DNA from: Undaria pinnatifida
Lineage: Eukaryota > Sar > Phaeophyceae > Laminariales > Alariaceae
Assembly: GCA_012845835.1 (NCBI GenBank)
Contig: JABAKD010000002.1
Span: 1,550,001 to 1,614,000 of the forward strand
Direction of reading: 5' to 3'
Length of the DNA stretch: 64,000 nucleotides
Shown: positions 9,432-20,449 of the stretch, in pieces
Layout: every line of letters begins with the position of its first letter
How positions within the stretch are numbered: position 1 is the stretch's first letter
Position numbers and translations under genes: made by a program
Notes under the pieces: generated by a model
Seen by the model: the letters and a program-made list of their open reading frames with translations, nothing else
Told to the model about the DNA's origin: nothing
The model's database searches: none

Positions 9432-12400
9432 GTGGGGCCAACCTTTGCGGGCGCAGCTGCGGCGCCGGCGATGGAGGTAGCGGCTGCGTCAACAACTGAG
9501 AGTGGCGGCCGCGTGTTGGGTCCAGCCTCGAGGGGCGCGGCGGCGACGTTGGCGGTTGATGGGGGGGTTGCGTCGACGGTCGGCGTTGGCGGAACGCCGA
9601 CCGTCCCCGCAGCGCGCGGAGTCCCGGGCGGGTTGCGGGGGCGGGCGTTGGAGGCGCTGGCGAGCGAAGGCGGCGTTAGGCGAGAGCGTGTACCCGTTGC
9701 TCCGGGATCCGTCATATTCGGGAATAGAGGTGCCCACGGGGAGCGCGCGCGTGCGTGTACGGTAGTTTCGTCGCGCATTGTAGGAACGGGTTTATCGGTC
9801 GCGCGCGGAGACACAGTTAGCCATAGCGAACGTATGCGACGTTCGGATTGTGACTGGGGGTGTGGACACGGCTCGACCGACGGCAAGCGCGCGCACGCAC
9901 AGTTGGATTCGGTGGTTGAGGCGTGGGGCGTCGCGCAGGATAGCGTAATGCGGTCGGCATCGTCAACAGGTTCCGCAAATCTCGATGTGGATGCCAGTGC
10001 GGGGTCGTCTCTTTTGCATGCTTGTGCCGGCAGTGTTAAATTGTTTACGTCCGCTGTCGGATCCGATCGCATTGCCCCCCATATTCATCCTCACATCGTT
10101 CGTCATGGGTTTGGTACCGTCAAGAACTTCCCTCGTGTTGACCAGTTACTCCGCGTGTTGGCACCGGGCTCCCCGGTGTGCGTTGCGACGGGGGGTAATC
10201 TGGCTGCTGAGAATGCACACGGTAACCACCCGAGCGTCGCCCCCCATGCCGTTGCTGTTCACCAAAAGATAAGTGCTGACGTTGCGCACGGTCAGCCTTT
10301 GGTGTTCAAGTTAAGTTCCGCCTCCGAAGTTCCGGGTGTACGTGTTTCGCCATTGGCCGTCGTGCTTACGCCTAAGTTTCGCATCATCCACGATCTCACA
10401 TTTGCGCGCGCGGGCGGCCACTCCAGCGTTAACGACGATACCGATTTTTCCTCCGCCCCGTCCTGCGAGCTCGGTCATGTATTTCGGGATGTATTGTTAC
10501 GGGTATTGTTTTTGCGGTAGTTGCACGGTCCCACAGCTAGAATCGTCCTCTGCCGCGTTGACGTGAAAGACGCCTATCGTCAAGTTTTAGTTGACCCGGT
10601 AGGGGCCCTCGTGATCAGTAGGTGTCTTTGCTGCCCGAGTTGAACCTTCCGCGGATCAAATCGTTCCTATACTACAAGATTCCACAGAACCAAGTCAATC
10701 AACCCGATTCGAACCTCGCCCTCATCAGATGTGGAGCCTGCTGCTGCAGCCCCTCCACGCTGGGTGCGATGCTGGGACTTCGCCTCTAGCGGCTCCTCGT
10801 ACGACCACAGCCAACCTCGTTCGGAGTCCTGATGCAGCATATGGACACCGCCCTCATCGGGTCGAGGGCTTCCTGCCGAAACGCGGCCCAATCCATACCT
10901 ACCTGCGTGCCGCCGTCGCAATCGTACCATAAAAAAATCCCTGACTAACGTCGGTGTGTTCAAATTATCGATAATTGTAGACACGCCTAAGCTAGGCAAG
11001 GTCTACTGACCAGAAAGTGTCCCCCCTTGGCCTGAGGGGGGCTGGTCAGCACCATTCAGGTGCTAGGAAAGGAAAGATAAGTTGTTGAGTTAGCTCCGAA
11101 CACAAGAAAGCAAGCGATCTTAACTTCATCCCCGAATGCCTATATCAGAATCCAGAAGAGGATAAATAGAAACCCCTGCTACAGTAGTTGTCTTCAGATC
11201 TAGATAACATCCACACACTACATCAGATCCTCAACAGTCAATCACCAACAAGAAGATCAACTGTCGCGTCTTACCAACAACACTACACACTCTCTGGTGC
11301 TCCACTGTCCACAGGGCGCCGGTGTTTGGGTACGCGGTGGGCGAATACGTAGTTGTGGATCTTTGCTTGCAATTTGGGTGGCGTAATAGTCACGGGTTCT
11401 GGGGGCTGATGGCTTCTGCGCTGGAACATTCCCACACCCACTCTACGTTTCAAAATGCGGCTGTTTCCCCACAAGGGGCGGCTGCCGTCGAACATGTGCG
11501 TCTTGCCCCGCCGCGGGGGGGGTCGCTGACGTCCCTCCCTCGCGATTGTCGAACCGTGTCCGGTAGCGGCGGCTACGCCGTGAGTCGTTTTTCATGAGGT
11601 ACTACGTAGACGATGGCATTCTTGTCGAGGTTCAGTGGTGGCCGGACGGTCGTCACTGTATGCGGACTGTGCAGTCATTGGCGTCGGACCACTTTCGCTT
11701 GTTGGGCGTACGTGGCGCGTACGACCCTTCTCTGTTGTCCGCCAGCAAAGTCACTCACTGGGACACGCGTCTCGAAGTGCTGGGCTGGTGGGTGGATACA
11801 GAGGCGCTTACGTTGACGGCACCGCCACATAAGCGCCTCAAGTTGCGAGTGCTTTCAGCGGAGTGGCCCTCGACTCGCACCCATGCTTCAGCGAAGCAGG
11901 TGTCGCAGTTGGCGGGCTTCCTCATGCACATCTCATTTGCAGTTCGTCCCGGGTCTTTCTTCGTGCATCGTTTGTTGTCTTCGGTTGGGATGCCGCGCAT
12001 CGCTGCCGGTGATCGCTTCGCTGGCCGAATGGCCAATCCGGGGCGGCGTGTTGCCCTTGGGCCCGAGGTCCATGCGGATCTCGAGTTCTGGCGGTGGTTT
12101 GTGGACAAAGGTGTTGACGCGCGCGGCGGGGTGCTGTCGGCGCCAATGTATCATTTGTTGGAGCGCCCGGCACAACGTACGTTCTTATCGGACGCGTCCA
12201 AAACCGCCGTCGGGGGATATTGTCTCGAAACCGGTGTTTACTGGCGCTATGATCTCACAGCCCAGGAACAGTCACGGTTTTGCGGCTCGAGTAAGTCCGT
12301 CCGCGGGGTGGACGATTTATCCGTCAACGTGCTTGAACTTATGGGCATGGTTGTGTCGGCCTTTGTATTAGTGTCTTCGTGTGCCGATCGACCGTCAGAG

Positions 12401-12778
12401 ACGGAAGATTGTGCTTTGTTGCGGGGAGACAACGACGCCGCCCTGCATTGGGTACGGCGGTGTCGGGGGGGGCTGGAACCGTGTTCCGGTGCCCTCATGC
12501 GTCTTCTCGGCGTTCTCGAAGTGTCATCCGGATGGCATTTCGAGGCCACGCATGTGCGTGGTATCCACAACGATGCCGCCTACGGTATCTCTCGCTGGGA
12601 TCGCGGCTCCGTTCTTGATAATTTGCGCGCCGTTCGTCCCAACATCCCGTGGCAGGTTCGGGAACTGGGGACCATCGGCATTTCTCTATGTACTTCAGTG
12701 TTGGCCTCGGACTCGTGCGGCACGCCGTTGCGGCCTCGACTGAACGAGCTTATTTGGAGAATTTTGGAGCATGGGTAG
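9432..12778 (+). pseudogene. Reverse transcriptase-RNase H, broken
   Basis: The RT begins in the part coding for SPLAVVLTPKFRIIHDLTF, followed by an in-frame TAG at 10518 and then VDVKDAYRQ, the motif A aspartate region (10557-10583). The frame is split at 10606 by a 707-bp insertion and resumes at 11318 with the motif B region LQFGWRNSHGFWGLMASALE. A frameshift near 11590 precedes the active site YYVDD (YVDD at 11603-11614). RNase H follows with SDAS (aspartate at 12191), NVLELMG and GDNDAA, ending at 12778. The motif order and wording match RT-RH of DIRS-order elements. It would have copied element RNA to DNA in the host cell. At least one stop, one frameshift and one insertion make this copy inactive. 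Confidence 0.85.
10607..11313 (+). mobile_element. 707-bp insertion in the reverse transcriptase
   Basis: The RT reading frame is continuous if 707 bp are removed between GGGC at 10603-10606 and GGGC at 11314-11317, so GGGC is a possible 4-bp target duplication. The right part has an LTR-like look in plus orientation: a GATAAATAGAAACCCC TATA-like stretch near 11161, then sequence ending CCACTGTCCACA. The left end does not start with TG, so a truncated LTR element is one reading. No protein family was recognised inside. Confidence 0.55.
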
Positions 12779-13800
12779 ACTTTCGGGTACGTTCTGGTAT
12801 TCCCGTCTTTCTTGATCGCGGTATTGACGATATGACCAACGTGTGGCATTTGTTCGAATACGTAGCATACGCGTTCGCTACGAAGAAATTGCGGTCGGCG
12901 ACTATCGAAAGCCATCTGTCGGCCATCGAGTTTTTTCATCGCATTTCACGCGGTTCGAGCTCGACACAACTGAACCCGTCATCGCGAGCGCCCTCAAAAG
13001 TGCGGCGCGCTCGCATGCCGAAGAGGAAAAAATCAAGCGACTGTGCGTCGGCCAGTGTCATGGGCTATGTTGCTTGCTGGCGAAACTTTAATCCCTGCCT
13101 GGCGTAACGGGGGACGCGTGTTGTGGCTTGAGTTGTGTGCGTCGTTTTGTTTTTTGACCCGCGCGTCCGAAATGTTCGCGGAAACCCGGTCGCGCATCCA
13201 CGAAACGTATTGTTTACGGCGGGCAGACGTGGCTTTCTTTCGCGGTCGGGTACAGTTGGGGGTGGCGCAATGGTCAACAGTCGACCGCGTCGGGGTTCGA
13301 TTTCGTGGGTCAACCAGTTGCGCAAAGGGGATGTTATTTCGCGCGTTCGGGCGGGTTCACTAAGGCCCGTGGGGGCCGGTGGCGGTGCTGTCAATCTTAT
13401 GCTCGAGTTGATGTCTTGTTATTTGTTTTTGCCCTCGTCGGCTCCCCTCGTGACGTACGGCAGTGGTGGTGGTAGATGGTCTATGTGGACGAAACAACAA
13501 GCGACGGTAGCCCTGCGAGAAGTGGTTGCGTTGGCGGGCGTGCGGGCGGATGAGTACGCCTTGCACTCCCTTAGGATTGGGGGCGCAACGCACTTATCAG
13601 CAGGGGGTGCCTCCCCAGAGACGTTGCAACGAGAGGGCCGGTAGGCGTCTGATGCGTATAAGGCGTACGTTCGTAGCCACGGGAAGGATGCCAGCCGGGT
13701 AGCAAATTTAATGGCCCAGGAGGGGATGGGTAACGGGATCCAGCCGGGGCAAGGTACGGATTGGGGGCAAGTTAACCCCATTCCAAAGCTAGAGGGATAG
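12649..13800 (+). pseudogene. Tyrosine recombinase of the retrotransposon, broken
   Basis: The N-terminal core-binding part is readable from 12649 (STERAYLENF, then VAYAFATKKLRSATIESHL) and overlaps the end of RNase H in another frame. The catalytic part has the first arginine in LTRASEM (13160-13162) and the box II H-x-x-R in HSLRIGG (13564-13575). The candidate nucleophile tyrosine is in DAYKAYVR (13651-13674). An in-frame TAG at 13642 lies between box II and the tyrosine, and the frame shifts at least twice between 12950 and 13400. The protein would integrate circular element DNA by strand exchange, in place of a DDE integrase. Family membership is well supported; this copy cannot encode a full enzyme. 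Confidence 0.85.
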
Positions 13801-13955
13801 AAGTCGACGTAACTATTTCAGCTGGTACGCAACCTCATCATTTGTGCCAAGCGGATAGAAAGAAGTTGGATTTTGACGTGCGCACCCTAGAGGTACAGCA
13901 AAGGGGGTAGGGGAGGGACGCAATGCGTCCGTAAAATTAGCCAAATACCCTTATT

Positions 13956-14131
13956 GGAGGCTGGCGTAAAAAGCTCGACATTGCTAGTTGGGAAGGAGCT
14001 TGACTCAGGGTTACGGACGATAGCGTCGAGTTGCTGTTGGAGCAGCCCCGGGGGCCTGTCCCTCTCTCCGCCCCCCCGTGCTCCGAGCGGGGGGTGCGCA
14101 ATAATATGATACAACTTCGAAAGCAAAATAC
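13956..14131 (+). repeat. Split direct repeat B1
   Basis: It matches B2 at 15004-15183, including AGCTCGACATTGC and a G/C-rich inverted stretch (CCGCCCCCCC ... GCGGGGGG) that can fold into a hairpin. It abuts A2 directly, as in PAT-type elements. Confidence 0.9.
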
Positions 14132-14367
14132 AAAGCGTATTATTATTGAGGCACGAGAAAATAAGGGTTTTGTTTGTACGGAAGAAGTTTAGGGTTAGTG
14201 CACGTCGACCAATGAGATCAACGCGGGTAGTTACTTGTACTTGTCCTGGTATAGCAAAGGGAACATTGGATCAGTTTGTCTTGTTGCTGACTAGTAAGCG
14301 AAGCACGCAGAGAAGAGAGGAGCATCGTCAGCAAGACAAGGTCAAGGTGTGATAGACTGGCTGATTT
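14132..14367 (+). repeat. Split direct repeat A2
   Basis: It is the same length as A1 (236 bp) and about 90% identical by eye. The A2 boundary AAAGCGTATTAT follows the B1 end GAAAGCAAAATAC. Confidence 0.9.
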
Positions 14368-15003
14368 CCCACCCACCCGCCCGTGCTTTTGAGGGCGTCA
14401 GTTGAAGGGGACTGAGACGGTCGCAGCAACGCGGGAGAGTGTTCGTTGCTGTTAGCTACACGTACCTAGGGGGCGGTATGCAGCCGCCCGGGTGTCGTAG
14501 ATTGCGCGTTTCATTATAATTTACGTGTGGTGCTCAGGGTTCCTGGTTGTGCCATCAGAGTAGCGCGCGCACGTCTCCAAGCTGGAGGTGCGCCCTTCTT
14601 TTTTTTTCTCCCTCGGGGAGCTGCATGGTGCAATGCAGGCCATGGTGCGTGTCGGTTTGCTACCGTGCTTCGCTAGCATGCACGCGTGTCTCCACGCTGG
14701 AGGTGCGTCCATTCTTCCTCGTATGAAATTTGCACTATGCCGTGCAGATGTTGTGTGATGACGGATGCTAATGAGCAGGCGCAGTGGTTTGGGCCCTCAC
14801 TTTGCTCGGTATTGGCGCAATCTGAAACTGCAGGAGAGACAGTTGTCCGTAATAGTGCGGCTTGGCCGTGAATCACATATGTATACTGGCGTCATGTACA
14901 TATTATGGTACTCCTCTAGTACATGATATTGGCGTTAGATGTGTCGTGTGTGCTCGTGTGTGCTTGTGCTGAGTACCATGTTTATTTTCGTGAGTCTTTC
15001 AGG
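14368..15003 (+). other. Spacer between A2 and B2 with short repeats
   Basis: Noncoding 3' region of the tyrosine-recombinase element. A short direct repeat built around GTCTCCA(A/C)GCTGGAGGTGCG occurs near 14572 and 14686, and each copy can form a small hairpin (CTCCA...TGGAG). Role unknown. Confidence 0.5.
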
Positions 15004-15183
15004 TGGAGGCTGGCTGGCGTCCAAAGCTCGACATTGCCGGTTGGGATGGAACTTGACTCGGGGTTACAGACGATACCGTGGGGTTGCTGTTGGAGCAGCC
15101 CCGGGGGCCTGTCCCTCTCTCCGCCCCCCCGTGCTCCGAGCGGGGGGTGCGCAATAGTATGATACAACTTCGAAAGCAAAATA
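15004..15183 (+). repeat. Split direct repeat B2, right end of the element
   Basis: About 180 bp matching B1. It ends GAAAGCAAAATA and the copia sequence resumes with AAACGCAAGG. It shares the hairpin-forming G/C block with B1. Confidence 0.9.
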
Positions 15184-16949
15184 AAACGCAAGGATACGTG
15201 TACTAGGTTTTAAACACGCTTTCTGAATTGTATCAAATAGTAAAAAAAACTAGACCAATGAACAGAATAGTGGACAAGTGTCCATTTTTACGACAAAATA
15301 TATAATTCTCACTATCCAATTATTTGTTTTGTGTACTTACGTACTTCGGCACCTAAAAAAAATGGAAACAGATAGACTTACGAATACTGATATTACTGCA
15401 ACAGACTATAATTGGTGTAGTCATAGTCCATCAACGAGCTATATCCCGAAAAAGGAAAAATAAACAACGGTCACTGCTGTAAGTTAACCACGCCTAGGAT
15501 ACGCATATAACAATATACTGTCTGATTCTAATCGTACGCTGAAGAGCATAAGATAGGCAGTCTTTGTGAACCTTTACTCCTTAATGCTGGAATATATACT
15601 CAAACGCATTTTCCGGTAGAACATAGCTTGTTGCTGTACGATCGTTAACTCAAGTTCATACGGCCCATAGTTTCACCTTTACTAATACGTAACTGGCGAG
15701 CAGTTGTAACTTTATTGTTGACAAAGAACTGCTGCGCTAACCCCGGTTCTACGGTAGCCCCCCCAACTTTTCTTTAACGAAATCGCCGGTTTTGAAACCA
15801 GCTCCTCGCCGTATCTCCTGAAATACGGTGTCCCTCGACACCCTGACGTCATCGTTCGATAGTCCACCGCAAACAAAATAATATATGCAGATACTCTTTT
15901 CATAGCATCCTTCCTTGTGTCAAGCAGCAATGGAACGTTCGTTAAAGAAAACCGCTGGTTTTGGGGGGGGCTATCGTAGAATCAGAAGCAATATTGCCTA
16001 GAATATATTACCGGTATAACCATACGCCTGTCCCTGTGCGAAGTATTAAAACCACGGTAAGATTACTCCCTGGGTTGGGACACGGTCAAGTCTTGTCCAT
16101 ATTTACTCGTCCTGTAAGGCTCAGGTACGTACGAGATGTCTGACAGTCGTTCGGCTATATAGTTGTACATACTACTGGTGAGGAGAAATTCAAAAAGGTC
16201 AGCGACCGAGTCACCGATCCAAGCTGAAAATGCCGAAGAAGAGCTTGGACACAGAGAAGGGCAAATGTTGTGATGCGATGCGTACGTCGGCCTTGTTCTT
16301 CCCCGATCTATTGCGGTCTTGTAGCTGAAATATGATAGACCAGTCGTTTGTCGGTGCATTGCCTATTGGGTTGTCCGTAACGTGCTTCTCCGTGCTCGGT
16401 ACATCGCGGTTTGTCGGTGATTGAAACGTCCGATAGCACACGTACGTGCAGAATCAGAAACAGGCTTGATTTTTTCCCAATTATGAAACGCCGCAATCTT
16501 GTATGGAACTCTACGAAGCAATCGATTTTTGTGATCACGGAGGTTGCCGGAGATAATTTACAAGGCCGTCGCGATGGCCAAAGGCGGTCTTACGAGCCGG
16601 GGCTGTAGTTGCGACTTCAGGTTGTTTGAGCGTAAAAGGAGTTCTCCGTGCTGAAGTCGTTGATCTTCGAGCAGAGGTCGCTGACGGTTTTCATTCTTCC
16701 GCCTGTGGTGAGGCCGTCGGTTGCGCGTCGGTGTTGGGTACCGAAATAGATATCGGGCGGTTTATCTTGACCATTCCGAGAGCCCTGCTGGTGTACTACG
16801 AAACGGTATTGAACTGCTGTTTCGGAGATCCTTGGCGTTGTAAAGCCAGCTGACGCGTTCTTACTTGAAAAGTGGCCGAGTTTGCATTTGGTAGAACGGA
16901 AGGCGGCTCCTCCACGAGGGAGTATTTTTACCCTGCTGTGACGGTCGGT
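15184..16949 (-). pseudogene. Decayed copia body, coding lost
   Basis: This stretch lies between the integrase-like remnant and the inserted element, where copia integrase core, reverse transcriptase and RNase H should be. Both strands contain many stops. I could not find a YVDD motif or RNase H aspartates on the minus strand. At about 1.5 kb without the MITE it is too short for the full set, so a deletion is likely. Assignment rests on position inside the LTR-bounded unit. Confidence 0.45.
15752..15976. mobile_element. MITE with CGGTAGCCCCCCC ends, copy 1
   Basis: The left end reads CGGTAGCCCCCCCAACTTTT and the right end on the minus strand reads CGATAGCCCCCCCCAAAACC. Both are flanked by TA, as for Tc1/mariner-type elements. 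At 225 bp it has no coding capacity. A second copy is at 23179-23409 in opposite orientation; it shares the internal CACCGTATTTCAGGAGATAC block. Confidence 0.75.
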
Positions 16950-19079
16950 AAATTATGCCATGTACGTACGCGTATCGCAGCAGGTCAGTACTCACCAGTT
17001 TAACATGTTCGCTTGAAAGGTTAGGCCGCAATGTCTTACGGTGTTCCTGCTCAGTGCCCTTAATGATCTTGCACGTAGCACACGCTGATCAAGTGCCTGA
17101 AACATTCACCCCACACTCTGGGATATTTGTTACTTTGGCTATCACCTACCCATTAGGATGCTCCCACCTCTTATGCTCGATGTTACATGGAACGGTTTAA
17201 GGCAGGGAAGTAGCGTTAGGAGTCGTCGAAGTATGAACATCGAGGACGGTTTTTTGTTTAAAAAAATTGTCAGAAATGGTCGGAAACGCTGTCTCAAGTG
17301 ATCGGCTGGTAGCACCAGTGGTGAGGTCGAGATAATGCAGAGAAGAGCAGTGGCTGTCTTTTGGTAGGGGTATAGCAAGTGCACCCATGTCCAGTTAGGA
17401 TTTCGTGACGATGATCATAGCGACCCGCTGATCCCCCTCGAAAATATGTGCCTGCCTAGCCCGGGTACGACCGAGACAGGAAGCTGTACAGAGTTCTTAT
17501 AGCATATACGGTCCAAAATTTGAACCAACGAGATCCCTTGACCAACAATACAAAGGCGATGGTTTCCCGCTACGTTGATTGTTACAGGAGGGTCCAGCTG
17601 TACGTAGTGGTTCAGTTTATGTTCGATGCCCGGTAGAAGCTGATTGTCAATGAAGTGGCTAGAAACTCCGCTGTCCGCAGTCATGGAGAAGTCCACGGGC
17701 TGCGCGGCGATGTTGATCGGAGGTGCGGCGATGAAAGAATAACGTATACCAACTGGAGGTGAGGATGGACAGGGAGGAGTCGCGAAGGACGAAGAAGTAG
17801 CTGCTGTTGTCGCAACCGCAGTAGTGGATGGAGCATGTGTCACTGGGACGAAAGCTTGCATTTGCGTTGTTGAAGTTGGAGTTGTGGCGGTGTTGGCGTG
17901 AGCGCTGCGGTTGTTTATTATGCCGGCCATTTTGTTGACCAGGACGAGGGCGACAAGTTATTTTGTCGTCCCGCATTTGAGACCGATAGTCGCTATTATC
18001 GTGGCGATTGGTATTATGCAGGGTGCTGCACCACAAATTATTTCGAGGTATCGGGGGAGATTTCTTCCCCGACATCTTTCCCTTGCGTTTAAAGCATTTT
18101 TGGAATCGATGGCCTGGTTTTTTGCATTGTGAACAGTTCACTACTGCTGAGGGTGTTGACGTGACTACCATAGAAGATTCACGCCACTTCGCTTTTCGCA
18201 AAGCCCCGTTTCGCATAGCTCTATTTGGGTACATGTTACGCGTTGTTGTCACAGCTCGGTCGAGTGTGAAGCCATCATCTGCTTCGGCGCTATGTTGTAT
18301 TTGTAGGTATTCATCCGTTAGTCCTTCGAGCACTATTTGAAATATGCTGTCATCGTTGAATACCTCTCCCATGTTCCCCAAATATTCCCGTAAATAGTAT
18401 ACTTCATGTACAAACATGTCTGGGTCTTGCCCATCCGTCATGACCATCTGCGTTAGTTGTTGTTTGAGTATACGTCTACGTTGGCGGGTGGAATTTTGAT
18501 TTTTCTAACGATACCATCCCCAGCAGCCCTTCCATTTGCAAGTTCACCTCGTTTGGGCTTGAATTGGAGGAGAAAACTGGCCGCAGCTCCCGATTTACTC
18601 AGGAACCAAAAGTCAAAGAGAAGACGGTTCTCGCGGTTTCAGTAATTGATTTCTTCCAACTTTGAGATGTTGTCATCCGTGGCCCATAAAACTGATGTTG
18701 CGGCTGGGAATGTAGATTATCTAGCAATGATGGTAGCAGATGCGCCGTGTCCACGGTGAGTACTCTCTGCGTCCGGCTGAACATCTCCTGTTGTGCCAGC
18801 TGGGGGTGTTTTCCCGGACTGAATGCCCGTTCCGTCAGCGGCCTGGCTGCCATTTACAGTTCGTGAAGGCGTACTTCTCCTAGAAGATGGACGAGGACTA
18901 ACTAGTTCGGGCTCGGGGCAAGAACGCCCTTCCTGGATATCAGAAATCCCGGCATGACGCATACCTATCACGAACTGAGCCGTGCGTTTCCATACGTCGA
19001 ACTTAAGCCCATTACGTTTGCCGTTGAGAGCTCTAACGAGCTTGTCTACCGTATCACCTGCTTTCGTAGATTCTCCCAT
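16950..19079 (-). pseudogene. gag-pol: Copia Gag-protease-integrase remnant
   Basis: On the minus strand the Gag start MGESTKAGDTVDKLVRAL is at 19079 and continues with FDVWKRTAQFVIGMRHAG. After frame changes between 18720 and 18450 comes a Gag C-terminal half with the CCHC knuckle CSQCKKPGHRFQKC (near 18110). Another frame change near 17930 leads to a protease with ADSGVSSHFIDN (about 17690-17655) and NVAGNHRLCIVGQG. Farther on, near 17095-17000, an integrase-like stretch has CATCKIIKG and HVKLVSTDLL, recalling the zinc ligands and first aspartate region of copia integrase. The order Gag, PR, IN is that of Ty1/copia. The frame is broken many times, so no product is expected. Confidence 0.75.
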
Positions 19080-19215
19080 GGTGATGCTAATGCTGATACT
19101 GATCGCTAATGCTGATGCTGTAGCCGGCTACATGAAGGTTTCTATTCAACTTCCCGGTAAGATGAGACAAACTTCGATGAAATGTCGCTTGGTGCCGAAC
19201 GATGTTTATATCGAA

Positions 19216-19233
19216 GACCGAAGGCTCATAACC
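19216..19233 (-). other. Copia primer-binding site, half-tRNA type
   Basis: On the minus strand the 18 bases directly after the 5' LTR read GGTTATGAGCCTTCGGTC. Their complement looks like the anticodon arm of a methionine tRNA (loop CTCATAA, anticodon CAT), not a tRNA 3' end. Drosophila copia is known to be primed by a cleaved initiator-Met tRNA fragment paired in this same region. Identity of the host tRNA is inferred. Confidence 0.7.
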
Positions 19234-19689
19234 TGTGAATAGCCTGTAAGCATAATGGCTGTGTAGAGGCTCTGTCTTCTATGCGAAGAGATGCAGAGGT
19301 GGCACCGAAGTGTCTGTTAAGATCACTTGTGACAAGAAAGAAAAGGGGTAGTTTGGAAAGGGCGCTTGAGGCCAAAGAGAGAAGAAAAACAAGAAGAAGA
19401 AGAAGAAGAAGAAGAAGAACAAGAAGGGAGAGTAGGGAGAGAAGGGAGAGTAGGGAGAGTGACCGTGGTGGGTTGCATCACCACCTGATCATCACGGAAC
19501 AATGCCCCTAGTCCGGTACAATACCGGGAGAACGGGACAACCTTAACATACTCAAATCTTCGTTTACATCTATGTTTCACCGAAGATTCAACGTAAGATT
19601 CAACGTAAGATTCAACTGCATATATATTTCGTTCGTGCGAATAGACTGCGCATTAGTTAGATTGGAATCGAACGTTTACACTCTCAACA
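19234..19689 (-). repeat. Copia 5' LTR
   Basis: It is 456 bp, reading TGTTGAGAGTG to TTCACA on the minus strand. The short GAA/TTC tract at 19396-19424 has about nine units and an interruption. It is flanked outside by TTCTC and inside by the primer site. Confidence 0.88.
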
Positions 19690-19694
19690 TTCTC

Positions 19695-20445
19695 CACGAT
19701 ACAAAGTAGCCGAGAGAACAGCGCCGCAGCAGCGGGGGGCCGGGCGGCTCACTGGGAAACCACACCACAGCTCATCTGCAGAGTGCTGTGGCTTTCCGTC
19801 TCGAGTCTGTGCGCTCTAAGCGGTCATTGTGCTCTGTCGATACAGCAAAAGTAGCGGGCAGCTGGTGGTGCGTGGCAGGCGAGAAATATGCTCCAGAGCT
19901 ATCAATTGGAGCTTTCGTCAGATGTACGCTCGGTTCGTTTTAGGCCAGTGAAACAGAGATCAACGTTACCGCAGCTTTAAACCAAAATCCTACATTGATA
20001 GAGTAAGTTTCTGTGGTTTTATGATAATAATACCATAAATCCTACCTTCATGAGATTTGTTTAATGCGTTTATTCGAAGAACAATTGTTGCAGGCACTTT
20101 ATTTGTTAAAATATGAAGTGAGAAGACTCAACTGTTGAGAGCGCCTAACAACAGCAGCGTGGTGGGGTATCCGCAATTCGATGCGAGCCAATGAGGGAAG
20201 AAAGGGCATGAGTTTACCGAAATAAAAACGAACGCGCATACCGTCGTAGTTAATGGCGAGGGGAGGAATAGTATTCTGTTTAGGGGCATCTGAGTTACGT
20301 CTAAAGAGAGAGGACAGGAAAGGAAAGTACGGAGGTAAATTTGCTTCCATCCACCTTATTGGTAATCTTCAAAATATTGGGTATCTGCGACTAGTACGCA
20401 ACGTACAATTTTGCTTTCATCTTATCCACCTCTCCGTTTCCTTCC
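19695..20445. other. No gene recognised
   Basis: Sequence outside the copia element. I saw no open frame with family features and no repeat shared with the rest of the window. Confidence 0.4.
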
Positions 20446-20449
20446 CGCC

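Larger units (their letters stand above)
7690..15183 (+). mobile_element. Tyrosine-recombinase retrotransposon, PAT/Ngaro-like
   Basis: The order is repeat A1 (7690-7925), Gag-like protein, reverse transcriptase with RNase H, tyrosine recombinase, then repeats B1 (13956-14131), A2 (14132-14367) and B2 (15004-15183). This A1-B1A2-B2 pattern of split direct repeats is the structure known for PAT, Kangaroo and Ngaro elements of the DIRS order. There is no DDE integrase and no target duplication, as expected for recombinase-mediated insertion. No methyltransferase domain was seen, which argues against DIRS1-like elements. It sits in the copia body, leaving copia sequence at 7463-7689 and 15184 onward. 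The coding part has several stops, frameshifts and a 707-bp insertion, so this copy looks dead. Confidence 0.88.
6903..19689 (-). mobile_element. Ty1/copia LTR retrotransposon, nested and decayed
   Basis: Two homologous terminal repeats at 6903-7462 and 19234-19689 bound this unit. Both read TGTTGAGAG/TGCTGAGAG to TTCACA on the minus strand. The flanks at 6898-6902 and 19690-19694 are both TTCTC, matching the 5-bp target duplication known for copia elements. Minus-strand Gag with a CCHC knuckle, a protease DSG motif and integrase-like zinc ligands lie at about 19079-16950. Removing the inserted retrotransposon at 7690-15183 leaves about 5.3 kb, a normal copia size. No clear reverse transcriptase motif survives between 16950 and 15184, so that part is deleted or heavily decayed. 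Confidence 0.85.

Noticed and set aside
8972..10072. 366-codon minus-strand gene
   Set aside because: It lies opposite the Gag and RT region of the tyrosine-recombinase element, and its composition is explained by the G/C-rich codons of that strand.
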